Of a DNA stretch of 64,000 bases, positions 42,092 through 51,192 are shown one piece after another; the stretch's first letter is position 1; each line of letters begins with the position of its first letter. Made by a program: the position numbers and the translations under genes. The notes beneath the pieces are model-generated. The model made no database searches and had not been told where the DNA came from. It saw only the letters and a program-made list of their open reading frames with translations. Location: NCBI RefSeq assembly GCF_001955695.1, contig NZ_CP019236.1, positions 310,001-374,000 on the forward strand. Reading direction: 5' to 3'. The DNA comes from Rhodoferax koreense (GTDB lineage: Bacteria > Pseudomonadota > Gammaproteobacteria > Burkholderiales > Burkholderiaceae_C).

Positions 42092-43600
42092 TTACCGTGA
42101 ACGGGTTTTCACGGCCAACAACCCCGCCAACTGCCGCAGGGCCGCATCCACCGCCTTCGAATGCGGATCGCCGCAGCAGATGCGCATGAAGTGGTCGTAG
42201 CGCGCCGAGTTGGAGAACAGCGTGCCCGGCGCCACCCGGATGCCGAGTTTCAAAGCCGCGCTGAACACCGGCTGCACCGGCCGGTGGTCGGGCAATTCCA
42301 CCCACAGCATCATGCTGCCCTGCGGCAGGTTCAACCGCGTGCCGGCGGGGAAGTAGGTGGCGATGGCTTCGGCCATCTGTTCGCGCTGGGTCTTGAGCTG
42401 TTGGCGCAGGCGCAGGATGTGGCGGTCGTAGGCGCTGGTCTGCATGTATTCGGCGGCGGTCATCTGGGCCAGGGCTTCGTTGTAGCGGCTCTGCGCGTAC
42501 TTCAGCATCTGGATGCGCGCGTGCCAGCGGCCGCCCGCCACCCAGCCCAGGCGCAGGCCGGGCGCCAGGGTCTTGCGCAGGGAGCAGCAGTAGATGACGT
42601 TGCCGGTCTGGTCCCAGGCCTTGGCGGTCTGCAGTTGCGTATCGCCGTCGGCCAGCGCGCCGTAGGTGTCGTCCTCGATCAGCGGGATGCCCGCGCCTTC
42701 GCACAGCGCCACCAGGCGCGCCTTGTGGTCGTCGGGCATCACGCAGCCCAGCGGGTTGTGCAGGTTGGGAATGGCCACCACGGCCTTGATGGCCGGGTGC
42801 GTGCGGAACGCGAGTTCCAGCGCCTCGATCGACAGGCCGGTGGCGGGGCTGGTGGGAATCTCCAGCGCGCGCAGTCCCAGGCTTTCGATGATCTGCAGCA
42901 GGCCGTAGTAGGTGGGCGACTCCACGGCCACGGTGTCGCCGGGCGATGTGACGGCGCGCAGCGCGATGTTCAGCGCCTCGGTGCAGCCGTAGGTCACGAC
43001 GATGTCTTCCGCCGTGAAACGCATGCCCGCGCCGAGGGCACGCCGCGCGAGCACGGTGCGCAGGTTCACGTCGCCCTGCGCGTTGACGGCGCTCACCAGC
43101 AGTTCGGGCTTCTGGCGCAGCACGCGCGTGGCCGCACGATGCAGCGCCTGCGCGGGATAGGCCTCGGGTGCACCGTAGGCGCCGGCGAGGTTGGTCACGA
43201 GCGACGCGCGTTCGCACTGCGCCACATAGTCCGACACCTTCTGGTGGATCCCCCGGTAGTGGGTCCGGTCGAGTGGACCCGGCGCATCTTCCAGCGCCGT
43301 GCCGATCTCCGGTTCACGCAGCGGCACCAGCCTGGCCCGGCGCGGCTGCTGCACGAAGTAGCCCGAGCGCGGCTTGGCGGCGAGCAGGCCTTCGTCTTCA
43401 AGCCGGTGGCAGACTTCCAGCGCGGTCGACAGGCTCACCTGGTGCAGCAGCGTGAGTTTGCGCACCGAGGGCATGCGCTCGCCTGGCGCGAGCACGCCCG
43501 CATGGATGGCCTGCCGGTAGTGGCTGGCCAGCCGCTGGTAGAGGGGCGAGGCCGGAGAAGGCGGAGAAGTCGGCGAAATCGGTGGAGGAAGTGCGGCCAT
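42092..43600 (-). CDS. MocR/PdxR-type regulator (GntR helix-turn-helix plus aminotransferase-like domain)
   Basis: A 502-residue regulator. The N-terminal GntR winged helix (about 15-85) has LYQRLASHYRQAIHAGVLAP, GERMPSVRKLTLLHQVSLST and DEGLLAAKPRSGYFVQ. The fold-type-I aminotransferase-like domain has LIEDDTYGAL and the PLP lysine Lys343 in SLRKTLAPGLRLG. Such proteins sense PLP or an amino acid and control a divergent gene. The start at 43600 is preferred; the longer frame starts inside the divergent promoter. The target is probably the small divergent gene at 43777. Confidence 0.9.
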   Translation of the reverse strand: MAALPPPISPTSPPSPASPLYQRLASHYRQAIHAGVLAPGERMPSVRKLTLLHQVSLSTALEVCHRLEDEGLLAAKPRSGYFVQQPRRARLVPLREPEIGTALEDAPGPLDRTHYRGIHQKVSDYVAQCERASLVTNLAGAYGAPEAYPAQALHRAATRVLRQKPELLVSAVNAQGDVNLRTVLARRALGAGMRFTAEDIVVTYGCTEALNIALRAVTSPGDTVAVESPTYYGLLQIIESLGLRALEIPTSPATGLSIEALELAFRTHPAIKAVVAIPNLHNPLGCVMPDDHKARLVALCEGAGIPLIEDDTYGALADGDTQLQTAKAWDQTGNVIYCCSLRKTLAPGLRLGWVAGGRWHARIQMLKYAQSRYNEALAQMTAAEYMQTSAYDRHILRLRQQLKTQREQMAEAIATYFPAGTRLNLPQGSMMLWVELPDHRPVQPVFSAALKLGIRVAPGTLFSNSARYDHFMRICCGDPHSKAVDAALRQLAGLLAVKTRSR

Positions 43601-43681
43601 GGCGGGATGATCCTTGGCGCCACGCTTGCAGCACAGGCACAGATGCGGCGTTTCGGGACCATAACAGATGCTGTCTGGCGC

Positions 43682-43699
43682 TTCTGTCACGGCACAGAA
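43682..43699. promoter_or_regulatory. Inverted repeat in the MocR divergent promoter
   Basis: TTCTGT-CACGGC-ACAGAA is an 18-base inverted repeat centred in the 176-base gap between the MocR gene and the divergent 43777 gene. Further TCTGT/ACAGA copies are nearby (for example around 43672 and 43718). It is a candidate MocR binding region. Confidence 0.4.
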
Positions 43700-43776
43700 A
43701 GCATTGGCGTGTGCCTGTTCTGTGGTGTTGCCGCTGGCTAATCTTGGTGCTCCCTGAACCTTGTTGCGAGACCACC

Positions 43777-44175
43777 ATGAAGACCCCGCCCGCCGCCGCC
43801 CCCAAACTTCCTGTGCACCAGATGCTGCAGGTGCACGCCGGCCAGTCGCAGATGCTGTACTGGCCGGCGGGCACCGTGGTGTCCCCCTTGCGCGGTGGCG
43901 TGTGGCTCAGCGAGACGCCGCGCTGGCTCGGCGAACAGCTGCTGCGCCCACGCTGCCGCGTCGAGGCGCATGCCACCCATGTGCTGGCCGAGGCGGGCTG
44001 GGTCGTGGTCTGGGCCGAGGTCGGTGCCGTGCTGCGGATCGTGCCGGGCATGGCCGCGCCCTCGGGCTGGGGTGCGGTGGTACAACCCGCGCGGGGCTTG
44101 ATCGCAGCCTCCATCGTGGCCGCATGGCGCAAGGCTGGCCGGATTTTCGGCCGCGGCCCGGCGCGGCTGGCCTGA
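43777..44175 (+). CDS. DUF2917-like hypothetical protein
   Basis: A 132-residue soluble protein with a beta-rich middle: LQVHAGQSQMLYWPAGTVVS, PLRGGVWLSETPRWLGEQLL. This resembles the DUF2917 pattern of Burkholderiales proteins often divergent from MocR/PdxR regulators. The ATG at 43777 was chosen by position relative to the promoter; the longer frame reads into it. It is 25 bases before the RidA-like gene and may be cotranscribed with it. The biochemical role is unknown. Confidence 0.68.
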   Translation: MKTPPAAAPKLPVHQMLQVHAGQSQMLYWPAGTVVSPLRGGVWLSETPRWLGEQLLRPRCRVEAHATHVLAEAGWVVVWAEVGAVLRIVPGMAAPSGWGAVVQPARGLIAASIVAAWRKAGRIFGRGPARLA

Positions 44176-44200
44176 CTTTCATCCACTGCCGATTGACTTT

Positions 44201-44680
44201 ATGACCATCTCCAGAAACACCCTGCTCGCGCAAGCCGCCGAAAGCGTCGGCTTCGACCTTTCCGAAGAAATCCGCATCGGCGGCAACTACACGCCGGCCA
44301 TCGTCCATGCCGGCACGGCCTTCGTGAGCGGCCAGGTGCCGCGCATCGGCAGCGCCGTGGCGGTGACGGGCCGGGTCGGCGCGGAGGTGACGCTCGCGCA
44401 GGCCCAACATGCGGCGCGCATCTGCTGCGTGCGCACGCTGGCCATCCTGCGTGATGCGCTCGGTGGCCTGGACGCCATCGCGCAGGCGCTGCGCATGACG
44501 GTCTACGTGCAAAGCGCCGCGGACTTCACCCAGCAGAGCGAGGTGGCCGATGCGGCGTCCGAACTGCTGCACCAGGTGCTCGGCGCGGCAGGGCGGCATG
44601 CGCGGACCTCGGTGGGTGTGATGCAGCTACCCAAGGGCGCGGCGGTGGAAGTGGACCTGATCGTGGCCGTGGATTCATAA
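44201..44680 (+). CDS. RidA/YjgF-family protein
   Basis: A 159-residue member of the YjgF/UK114 family with GNYTPAIVHAGTAFVSGQVP, ARICCVRTLAILRDALGGLD, MTVYVQSAADFTQQSEVADA and the C-terminal RTSVGVMQLPKGAAVEVDLI. RidA proteins hydrolyse reactive enamine/imine intermediates made by PLP enzymes. The usual RidA arginine is in HARTSVGV. The gene lies downstream of a MocR-controlled promoter, which fits PLP-linked metabolism. Confidence 0.88.
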   Translation: MTISRNTLLAQAAESVGFDLSEEIRIGGNYTPAIVHAGTAFVSGQVPRIGSAVAVTGRVGAEVTLAQAQHAARICCVRTLAILRDALGGLDAIAQALRMTVYVQSAADFTQQSEVADAASELLHQVLGAAGRHARTSVGVMQLPKGAAVEVDLIVAVDS

Positions 44681-44698
44681 ATCTCGAGACGGTGGGCC

Positions 44699-44842
44699 TC
44701 AGCGGTACCAAGCCACCAGCAGGCTCATCACGAGGCACTGCGATGCATTGGCTGCGTTGACGAGGATCAGCTTGTTCCATTGACGGGCGCTGCGTTCGTA
44801 GAGGCTGGCGGCCATCACCGCATTGGCACCGGTCCGCACCAT
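44699..44842 (-). CDS. Possible 47-aa small protein or gene remnant
   Basis: An open frame of 47 codons starting MVRTGANAVMAASLYERSA and ending SQCLVMSLLVAWYR, with a hydrophobic C-terminal helix. It lies in the gap between the RidA-like gene and the CadC-like regulator, on the same strand as the latter. No convincing ribosome site is seen, and it may be a fragment of a decayed membrane protein. Low confidence. Confidence 0.25.
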   Translation of the reverse strand: MVRTGANAVMAASLYERSARQWNKLILVNAANASQCLVMSLLVAWYR

Positions 44843-44856
44843 TCAGGTTGCGCCGG

Positions 44857-46461
44857 TCACGGCAGGCCCGCGGCGGCCAGCAGGGCGAGAAGTTCGTCCA
44901 TCTGCTGGCGGTGCGCGGCCTCGCGTGCGGGGGGCAGGCGTTCTTCCACCGCTTGCAGACTCTTGAACACCGTGCGCTCGCGCAGCACCGCGATCCAACT
45001 GCGGGCTTCCTCGGTCGCGGCCAGCTGGTGGGCGGCGGCGGCACCCGTCAGGTAGGCGGTGCCGAAGTCGGGATTCACCGCCATCGCCTGCTGCGACGCC
45101 TCGAACGCGCCGCGGTAGTCATGCAGCGCCAGATTCGCCCAGGCCAGCGCCAGGTACCAGATCACCCGCAGCGGTTCGCGCGGCCCGAGGGCGAACGCCC
45201 GCGCGCACAGGGCGGCGGCCTCCTCGGGATGGCCCCGGCGCGTTCGGATCAAGGCCAGCAGGCCATGGGCCGGCGCGTGCGAGCCGGACAGGCGCAGGCA
45301 CTGGCGCAAGCCCTCTTCGGCGCGGGCCGTCTGTCCCAGGCTGTAGGCCACGAGGCCCAGCACATAGTGGGCGTCGGGCTCGCGCGGGTCCAGTGTGACG
45401 GCGCGCTCGGCGTGCTGCAGCGCCTGGGCGCGGAGCACGGCCGGCGCGGCATCGCCCCATCCGAACTGCGACTCGCGCCAGCGGCAGAACGCCTGGCACA
45501 CCGAGGCCATCGGCAGCTCGGGCGCCAGGGCCAGGGCCTGTTGGGACCAGGCGCTGGCCTGGGCGGTGACCGCCCGCGTCTCCGGGCGTGCGAAGAGGTC
45601 GACCCAGGCCCGGCTGGCCAGCATCAGGGCCTGGGACTGCGCCGGCCCCTGCGGTGTGCGGACGCCCGCGGCATGGCCCAGCAGTTCGAGATTCAAGGCC
45701 CGCGCCAGCCGGCCGACGACGATGCCGGCCGTGTCCCACCAGTGGGCGAGCGGCAGTTCCACGGTGTCGATCCACGTCTGCGTGCCTTGGTCCACGGCCA
45801 CCAGCTGCACCCGCACCGACAGCGTGTCGCCCTGCACTTCGAGCAGGCCATCGACCACGTAAGCCGTGCCGAGTTCGCGGCCGGCCTCGCGCGCGCCGGG
45901 CCGGTGGTGGCCCTCGTAGTTCAGCATGGTGCCGAGCGAAACCACCGTGAGTTGCGGATGGCGCGACAGCTCGGCGATCAGATCGTCGAGCAGGCTCTCG
46001 CGGATGAAACCGTGGCTGTGCGGCAGCAGCCGCGCGCGCAGCGGCAGCACCGCTAGCGAGTGCGGCCCCAGGGACGTGGCTGCACCGGCGGCGCTTGCCA
46101 CTGGCGATGGCTCTTCGGTCACCACGGCCAGCGCCAATCGATAACCCTTGCGCGGCACCGTGGCGATGGCCTGCGCGCCCAGGACCTTGCGCAGTTGCGC
46201 CACCGCTTCGTACAGGGAGCCGGGCGTGACCACCACCTGGGGCCAGACCGCGTCCATCAACGCCTCCGTGCGCACCAGCGCCCCGTTTGCGGCGGCCAGC
46301 ACGCACAGCAGGCGCATGGTACGTGGCTCCAGCTTGACGCTGCGCTCGCCGTCGTGCAGCGTGTCGAGTTGTGCATCGACACGCCATCGGTCCAGCATGA
46401 AGGCTGCGGGGAGGTCGGAGGAAGGCGACACTGCGGGCGGGGGAAGCAGACGACGAGACAT
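44857..46461 (-). CDS. CadC-like winged-helix regulator with TPR domain
   Basis: A 534-residue protein. About residues 15-105 is an OmpR-type winged helix (TMRLLCVLAAANGALVRTEA, LMDAVWPQVVVTPGSLYEAV, VPRKGYRLALAV). About 130-260 is a TolB-like segment (SLGPHSLAVLPLRARLLPHS, GTAYVVDGLLEVQGDTLSV), and about 300-530 consists of TPR helices. There is no phosphorylation domain and no clear membrane helix, so it is probably a soluble regulator gated by the TPR part. The start at 46461 has a GAGGA site ten bases upstream. It is divergent from the Bug receptor gene, its likely target. Confidence 0.82.
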   Translation of the reverse strand: MSRRLLPPPAVSPSSDLPAAFMLDRWRVDAQLDTLHDGERSVKLEPRTMRLLCVLAAANGALVRTEALMDAVWPQVVVTPGSLYEAVAQLRKVLGAQAIATVPRKGYRLALAVVTEEPSPVASAAGAATSLGPHSLAVLPLRARLLPHSHGFIRESLLDDLIAELSRHPQLTVVSLGTMLNYEGHHRPGAREAGRELGTAYVVDGLLEVQGDTLSVRVQLVAVDQGTQTWIDTVELPLAHWWDTAGIVVGRLARALNLELLGHAAGVRTPQGPAQSQALMLASRAWVDLFARPETRAVTAQASAWSQQALALAPELPMASVCQAFCRWRESQFGWGDAAPAVLRAQALQHAERAVTLDPREPDAHYVLGLVAYSLGQTARAEEGLRQCLRLSGSHAPAHGLLALIRTRRGHPEEAAALCARAFALGPREPLRVIWYLALAWANLALHDYRGAFEASQQAMAVNPDFGTAYLTGAAAAHQLAATEEARSWIAVLRERTVFKSLQAVEERLPPAREAAHRQQMDELLALLAAAGLP

Positions 46462-46558
46462 GTTAATGAATTCCTCAGGCATCGTTCATGTGCGGCTCAG
46501 GCCACCGGCCGGCCTGGCGCGCACCATGGTGCCACCGACATTCACCTGGAGCTTTGCC

Positions 46559-47554
46559 ATGCGAACCATGCAGATGCCATCGACCCTTCGCTGGTTTTCC
46601 AGCTTTCGGCACGGGGCGGCGCCGCGCCCCTTGCGTCGCTGGCTCTCATGCGCCGTGTGGCTGTGCTGCGCAGCCCCGGCCGTGGCGCTGGCCCAGCCGC
46701 AAGCCTGGCCGGCCCGGGCCATCCACCTGGTCGTGCCCTTCGCCGCCGGCACGGCGCCGGACACCATCGCGCGAACGCTCGCCGACAGCTTCACGCAGAC
46801 CCTGGCCGTGCCGGTCGTCGTGGAGAACCAGCCCGGCGCCGGCGGCACGATCGGCGTGGGCCGGGTCGCCAGGGCGGCCGGCGACGGCTACACGCTGGTG
46901 CTGTCCGGTGATGCCGCCATCGTGGGGGATGCGCGCTTCGGCGTGCAGCTGTCCTACGACCCGGCCATCGATCTGGTGCCGATCTCCCAGATCGCGATGA
47001 CACCCAACATCCTGGTGGTGGGCAACGACGTGCCCGCCCGCACGCTGGCCGAATTCGTGGCGCTCGCGCGCAGCCGGCCCTGGGGCATGAGTTACGCCTC
47101 GGTCGGCTACGGCACATCCTCGCACCGCGGCGGCGAACTGCTCAGCCGCGCCGCCGGCCTGGAGATGGTGCACGTGCCCGGCAGCGCCAGCCCGTTGCCC
47201 GACGTGGTGAGCGGTCGCATCTCGATGTTCTTCGCGAATGCCGCCTCGCTGGCCCTGGTGCGCGAGGGAAAGCTGCGCGCGCTGGCGGTTTCCTCGCGCG
47301 AACGCCTGCCCAGCGCGCCGGAGCTGCCGACCGTGGCCGAATCCGGCTTTCCGGGTTTCGAGGCCGTCGCATGGTTCGCCCTGTTCGCCCCCAAGGGCAC
47401 GCCGGCCGAGCTCGTCGCGCGGCTGGAGGATGCGGCCCGCAAGGCGGTGGCCGGCCCGGCGTTGCGCGAGCGGCTGCAGGGCATGGCCGCCGTGCCGGTG
47501 GGCGGCAGCGCCGAGGCCTTGGCGGCGCTGGTCCCGGGTGGCGCCGCGCGCTGA
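46559..47554 (+). CDS. Bug/TctC-family periplasmic solute receptor
   Basis: A 331-residue receptor with a long signal peptide (to about AVALAQP). Then come AIHLVVPFAAGTAPDTIART, VVVENQPGAGGTIGVGRVAR and the C-terminal half with KLRALAVSSRERLPSAPELP. It has the same fold as the receptor at 5 kb but is not a close copy. It binds an unknown small carboxylate. A GGAG site precedes the ATG at 46559; the longer frame overlaps the divergent regulator. No transporter membrane genes are adjacent. Confidence 0.88.
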   Translation: MRTMQMPSTLRWFSSFRHGAAPRPLRRWLSCAVWLCCAAPAVALAQPQAWPARAIHLVVPFAAGTAPDTIARTLADSFTQTLAVPVVVENQPGAGGTIGVGRVARAAGDGYTLVLSGDAAIVGDARFGVQLSYDPAIDLVPISQIAMTPNILVVGNDVPARTLAEFVALARSRPWGMSYASVGYGTSSHRGGELLSRAAGLEMVHVPGSASPLPDVVSGRISMFFANAASLALVREGKLRALAVSSRERLPSAPELPTVAESGFPGFEAVAWFALFAPKGTPAELVARLEDAARKAVAGPALRERLQGMAAVPVGGSAEALAALVPGGAAR

Positions 47555-47581
47555 GAACGGATGCGCGTCTCGGGCAGGTCG

Positions 47582-48079
47582 CTAGGACCGCTGCGCCTCG
47601 CGCAGCCGGATCTTCTCCATCACCGACAGGTGTTCCATCTGCTTGTTGCAGTCCGCATGCGCCAGCACCTTGTTGGCCAGATGGTCCGGCCCGCCGTGCG
47701 TGAGGGGCACGAGGTGTTCCTCGGTGATGTCGTCTTCGAGCGGCCGGCCACACAGAAAACACGCATCGCCATCGCGCGCCAGCAGGGTGCGCACGGTCTG
47801 TGAGCGCAGCCGTTTGCCGGGCTGGCCGCGGTGGCTGTCGGAACCGCGCCAGGGCAGCTTGGCCAGCCAGCATTGCACGGCCAGCGCCGAGTCGCCGCCG
47901 TAGGTGATGTGGCCGCTGGCCTGCCGGCTCACCACGTGCACGCTGCCCTGCGCGCGAAAGCGCAGCACTTCCCACTCGCTGGCCGGCGCCAGCACTTCGC
48001 CGCCGCGCTCGGTGATGAAGGCCTGCAGCGCGGGCAGGCGGTTGCGCAGGTCGCGCAGGGCGATGTTGGGGCGTTGCAT
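47582..48079 (-). CDS. HNH endonuclease family protein
   Basis: A 165-residue protein with a C-terminal HNH/McrA-like fold: CFLCGRPLEDDITEEHLVPL, THGGPDHLANKVLAHADCNK. The Cys pairs (CxxC and the late Cys) can hold zinc, and the EEH plus N residues form the catalytic centre. The N-terminal 90 residues have no known domain. No restriction or phage genes flank it, so a chromosomal repair or nucleic-acid processing role is possible. The start at 48079 (ATG) is preferred over a TTG five codons upstream. Confidence 0.85.
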   Translation of the reverse strand: MQRPNIALRDLRNRLPALQAFITERGGEVLAPASEWEVLRFRAQGSVHVVSRQASGHITYGGDSALAVQCWLAKLPWRGSDSHRGQPGKRLRSQTVRTLLARDGDACFLCGRPLEDDITEEHLVPLTHGGPDHLANKVLAHADCNKQMEHLSVMEKIRLREAQRS

Positions 48080-48223
48080 GTCAGCGCCGCCCAAGCGATG
48101 AAGGTGGGGATTTCATTCTGCCCGGAATGTACGACACACGGCCTTTGCGACGCTTGGCATCGCCAACCGCGACGAGGCGATTGGCCCGTTGCCGCTAAGC
48201 TTGGTGGCCGTTCCTTTCCTCCC

Positions 48224-49159
48224 ATGCAATTCCTGTCCCTGACTACCTTGCCCGCCTGGGCCTGGATGCCCATCGTCATCTGGGCGGCTTTCGCGCAGAC
48301 TATCCGCAACGCCGCGCAGCGCAACCTCACGGCCAGTACCGGCACCCTGGCCGCCACGCTCGCGCGCTTTCTCTACGGCCTGCCGTTTGCGCTGGCCTGG
48401 CTGTTGGCGGTGGTCGGCCTGGGTGGCGCGCCGCGGGGCCTGCCGGCGCTCGGGCTGAATCACCTCGCCTGGGTCTGCCTGGGTGCGCTGGCCCAGCTCT
48501 GCGCCACGGCCTTGCTGCTGATGGCGATGAAGGCGCGCAACTTCATCATCGCCGTCACCTACTCGAAGACCGAGGTGCTGCAGGTGGCGCTGTTCGGCAC
48601 GGTCTTCCTGCACGAGGTGCCGAGCGTGTTGGCGATGCTGGCGATGGTGGTCGCCACGCTCGGCGTGATCCTGCTGTCCGCGCCCAAGACATCGGCCGCT
48701 GGCGCCGGCTCCGGCTGGCTCAACCGCACGGCGCTGTTCGGCATCGGCTCGGGTGCATGCTTCGCCCTGTCGGCAGTGGGTTTTCGCGGGGCGGCGCTGG
48801 CCCTGCCGGGGCATTCGCCCTGGCTCATCGGCGTGTGGAACGTGGTCTGGGCGCAGGCCTTGCAGACACTGTTGCTCGGCGGCTACCTGGCGTTGCGCCA
48901 GCCTGCGTCCCTGGTCGCGGTGGCGCGGGCCTGGCGGCTGTCCATCGTGGCCGGGATGATGGGTGCGGCCGCGTCCATCGGCTGGTTCACCGCCAGCGCC
49001 GTGCGCCCTGCGGCCGACGTCCGTACCCTGGGCCTGGTCGAAGTGCTGTTCAGCTACTTCGTCTCGCGCCGCGTGTTCCGCGAACCGCTGCACGCGAGCG
49101 AGCGTATCGGCCTGGCGCTGGTGCTGGTCGGGCTGGTGGTGGTCTGCGCACAGTTGTGA
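48224..49159 (+). CDS. EamA/DMT-family membrane transporter
   Basis: A 311-residue inner-membrane protein with about ten hydrophobic helices in two repeats, the EamA fold: WMPIVIWAAFAQTIRNAAQR, ARFLYGLPFALAWLLAV, AVTYSKTEVLQVALFGTVFL, ERIGLALVLVGLVVVC. Such transporters export or import metabolites; the substrate cannot be read here. It is divergent from the HNH gene and followed by a glycosyltransferase 40 bases on. Confidence 0.85.
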   Translation: MQFLSLTTLPAWAWMPIVIWAAFAQTIRNAAQRNLTASTGTLAATLARFLYGLPFALAWLLAVVGLGGAPRGLPALGLNHLAWVCLGALAQLCATALLLMAMKARNFIIAVTYSKTEVLQVALFGTVFLHEVPSVLAMLAMVVATLGVILLSAPKTSAAGAGSGWLNRTALFGIGSGACFALSAVGFRGAALALPGHSPWLIGVWNVVWAQALQTLLLGGYLALRQPASLVAVARAWRLSIVAGMMGAAASIGWFTASAVRPAADVRTLGLVEVLFSYFVSRRVFREPLHASERIGLALVLVGLVVVCAQL

Positions 49160-49199
49160 AGCGGCCGGTGACGCGGGGCGATACCGCACAATCCGCGGT

Positions 49200-50369
49200 A
49201 TGTCCCGTACAGCCAAACAACCCACCTACCTGTTCGTTCTTTCCTGGTCCCTGGCATATCTCGGCGGTGTCAACCAGGTCGTCATCAACCTCGCCCGGCA
49301 GATGGAGCGTGACGGCCAGCTGCGTTCCATCGTGCTGGTGGCCGACTGGGAGGCCGCCGAGCCCGTCTGGGAGACCAGCCACGGCCTGACCGTCGTGCGC
49401 TGGCGCCTGCGCACCTGGCAGGCTGGCATGCGTTTGAAGGAGCGCCTGGCCTACTGGTGGTGGGAACGCCGCTTTCGCCATGATTTCGCCCGCTTCTGCG
49501 AGGAGCACCAGGTCGTGGCCGTCAACTGCCATTACCCGGGCGCCTCGGCCTTCACGCTGCAGCGCGCCGCCGCACGGCTGCGCCGGGCCGTGGCGCTGAT
49601 CCTGTCCTTTCACGGGGCCGACCTCACCCAGCTGGCCGCGCTCGACGACGCGGCCCTTACCCCCTGGCGGCGGCTGGCCGCGCGCGCGAAAGCGGCGGTC
49701 GTGTGTTCTTCCGACCTTGGCGAGCGTTTCGCCACGGTGTTCGGCCGGGCCACGGTGCCCGTGGTGATCCACAACGGCCTGGACGTCGAATACTTCCGCG
49801 CGCTGGCCGATGGGGCGGCGCCCGCAGGCCCGCGGCGCACCATCCTGAGCGTGGGCAGGTTCGAGGACAAGAAGGGGCAGGACGTGCTCATCGATGCCTT
49901 CGCGGCCATCGCCGCCGCGCATCCGGACGCCGATCTGGTCCTGCTCGGGGCCAGCGCGGTCGGCAGCAACCTGCCCGCGCTGCAAGCGCAATGCGCGCGC
50001 CTCGGCATCGCGAACCGCGTGCTTTTCTTTCCGGACACCCCGCACCACGAGGTGGCCGGCTTCTACCAACGCGCCACCGTGTTTGCCCTGCCCAGCCGGC
50101 AGGAGCCGTTCGGCATCGCCATCCTCGAGGCCGGCGCGTTCAGCCTGCCGGTGGTGGCTTCGCGGGTTGGCGGCATTCCGGAAATCATCACCGAAGGCGA
50201 ACACGGACTGCTGGTCGCGCCGGACGATGCGGCTGTCCTGGCGCAGGCATTGAGGACGCTGCTCGCCGCGCCCGACGAAGCCCGCGCCATGGGCCGGCGG
50301 TTGCATGAGCGTGTCATGGCCACCTTCAGCTGGCGCACGGCTTGCCAGCAATATGTGGCCTTGATCTGA
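49200..50369 (+). CDS. GT4-family glycosyltransferase
   Basis: A 389-residue GT-B fold glycosyltransferase. The N-terminal acceptor domain begins TYLFVLSWSLAYLGGVNQVV. The C-terminal donor domain has LSVGRFEDKKGQDVLIDAF and the GT4 sugar-nucleotide motif PSRQEPFGIAILEAGAFSLP with the two Glu residues eight apart. It transfers a sugar to a lipid or polysaccharide acceptor at the cytoplasmic face of the membrane. It stands alone without other polysaccharide genes, so the product is unknown. Confidence 0.88.
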   Translation: MSRTAKQPTYLFVLSWSLAYLGGVNQVVINLARQMERDGQLRSIVLVADWEAAEPVWETSHGLTVVRWRLRTWQAGMRLKERLAYWWWERRFRHDFARFCEEHQVVAVNCHYPGASAFTLQRAAARLRRAVALILSFHGADLTQLAALDDAALTPWRRLAARAKAAVVCSSDLGERFATVFGRATVPVVIHNGLDVEYFRALADGAAPAGPRRTILSVGRFEDKKGQDVLIDAFAAIAAAHPDADLVLLGASAVGSNLPALQAQCARLGIANRVLFFPDTPHHEVAGFYQRATVFALPSRQEPFGIAILEAGAFSLPVVASRVGGIPEIITEGEHGLLVAPDDAAVLAQALRTLLAAPDEARAMGRRLHERVMATFSWRTACQQYVALI

Positions 50370-50403
50370 ACCGCCATTCCCGCAGCAGGTTTCCCGAAGC
50401 TTC

Positions 50404-51177
50404 TCAGCGCACGAACGGGGCGGGCACGAGGCGGCGCAGCGCCTCGAAGAACAGCTCGGACTGCTCGCGTTCACCCTGGATCTGTGCCGCCACGCGCGCG
50501 GCCAGCGCGGCGTTCACCGGCACCAACGGCCGGCCGGTGGAGGCCGCCAGCACCTGGTGCTGGCAGGCGCGTTCCAGGTAGTACAGGTCGTCGTAGGCAT
50601 GGTCGATGCGCGCGCCGGCCACCACCACGCCGTGGTTGCCGAGGAAGGCGATGTCCTTGCCGCGCATGGCCGCGGCGATGCGTTCGCCTTCGGAGTGGTC
50701 CAGCGCCAGGCCGTTGTAGTCGGCGTCGATGGCGATGCGGCCGACGTAGCGCATGGCGTTCTGGCTGAGCGTGGGGTCGAGCGCGCGGTCCACGGTGAGC
50801 GTGAGCGCCGTGGCGAAGGGCATGTGGGTGTGCAGCACCACGGCATGGCCGGTGATCTTGTGCACCGCGGCGTGGATGAACAGCGCCGTCGGCTCCACCC
50901 GGTGGCGACCTTCGAGCACGCGGCCGTCGCCATCGATCAGCACGATGTCGTCGCCGCCGATCTCGCTCCAGTGCAGGCCGCGCGGGTTGATCAGATAACG
51001 GTCGGCCTCTCCGGGCACGGCCACGCTGAAGTGGTTGCAGACGCCTTCGGACAGGCCGTGCAAGGCGGCGGCGCGCAGGGCCAGCGCCAGGTCTTCGCGC
51101 AAGGGCCGCAATGCGGGTGACAGCATGGGCGGCGCAGCGGGTATCGAGGGCAATGCAGACATGGCTTCATCTCTCAT
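50404..51177 (-). CDS. Class II aldolase/adducin-family protein
   Basis: A 257-residue member of the AraD/FucA fold. Zinc-binding residues are seen in VVLHTHMPFATAL, and a later His in FLGNHGVVVAGA, preceded by NHFSVAVPGEADRYLINPRG and DYNGLALDHSEGERIAAAM. It probably cleaves or epimerises a sugar phosphate or hydroxy acid, though decarboxylase-like members also exist. The start could be 51177 or the ATG at 51162. It follows a YigZ-family gene by 15 bases. Confidence 0.86.
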   Translation of the reverse strand: MRDEAMSALPSIPAAPPMLSPALRPLREDLALALRAAALHGLSEGVCNHFSVAVPGEADRYLINPRGLHWSEIGGDDIVLIDGDGRVLEGRHRVEPTALFIHAAVHKITGHAVVLHTHMPFATALTLTVDRALDPTLSQNAMRYVGRIAIDADYNGLALDHSEGERIAAAMRGKDIAFLGNHGVVVAGARIDHAYDDLYYLERACQHQVLAASTGRPLVPVNAALAARVAAQIQGEREQSELFFEALRRLVPAPFVR

Positions 51178-51192
51178 GGGGGATGGAATCCA

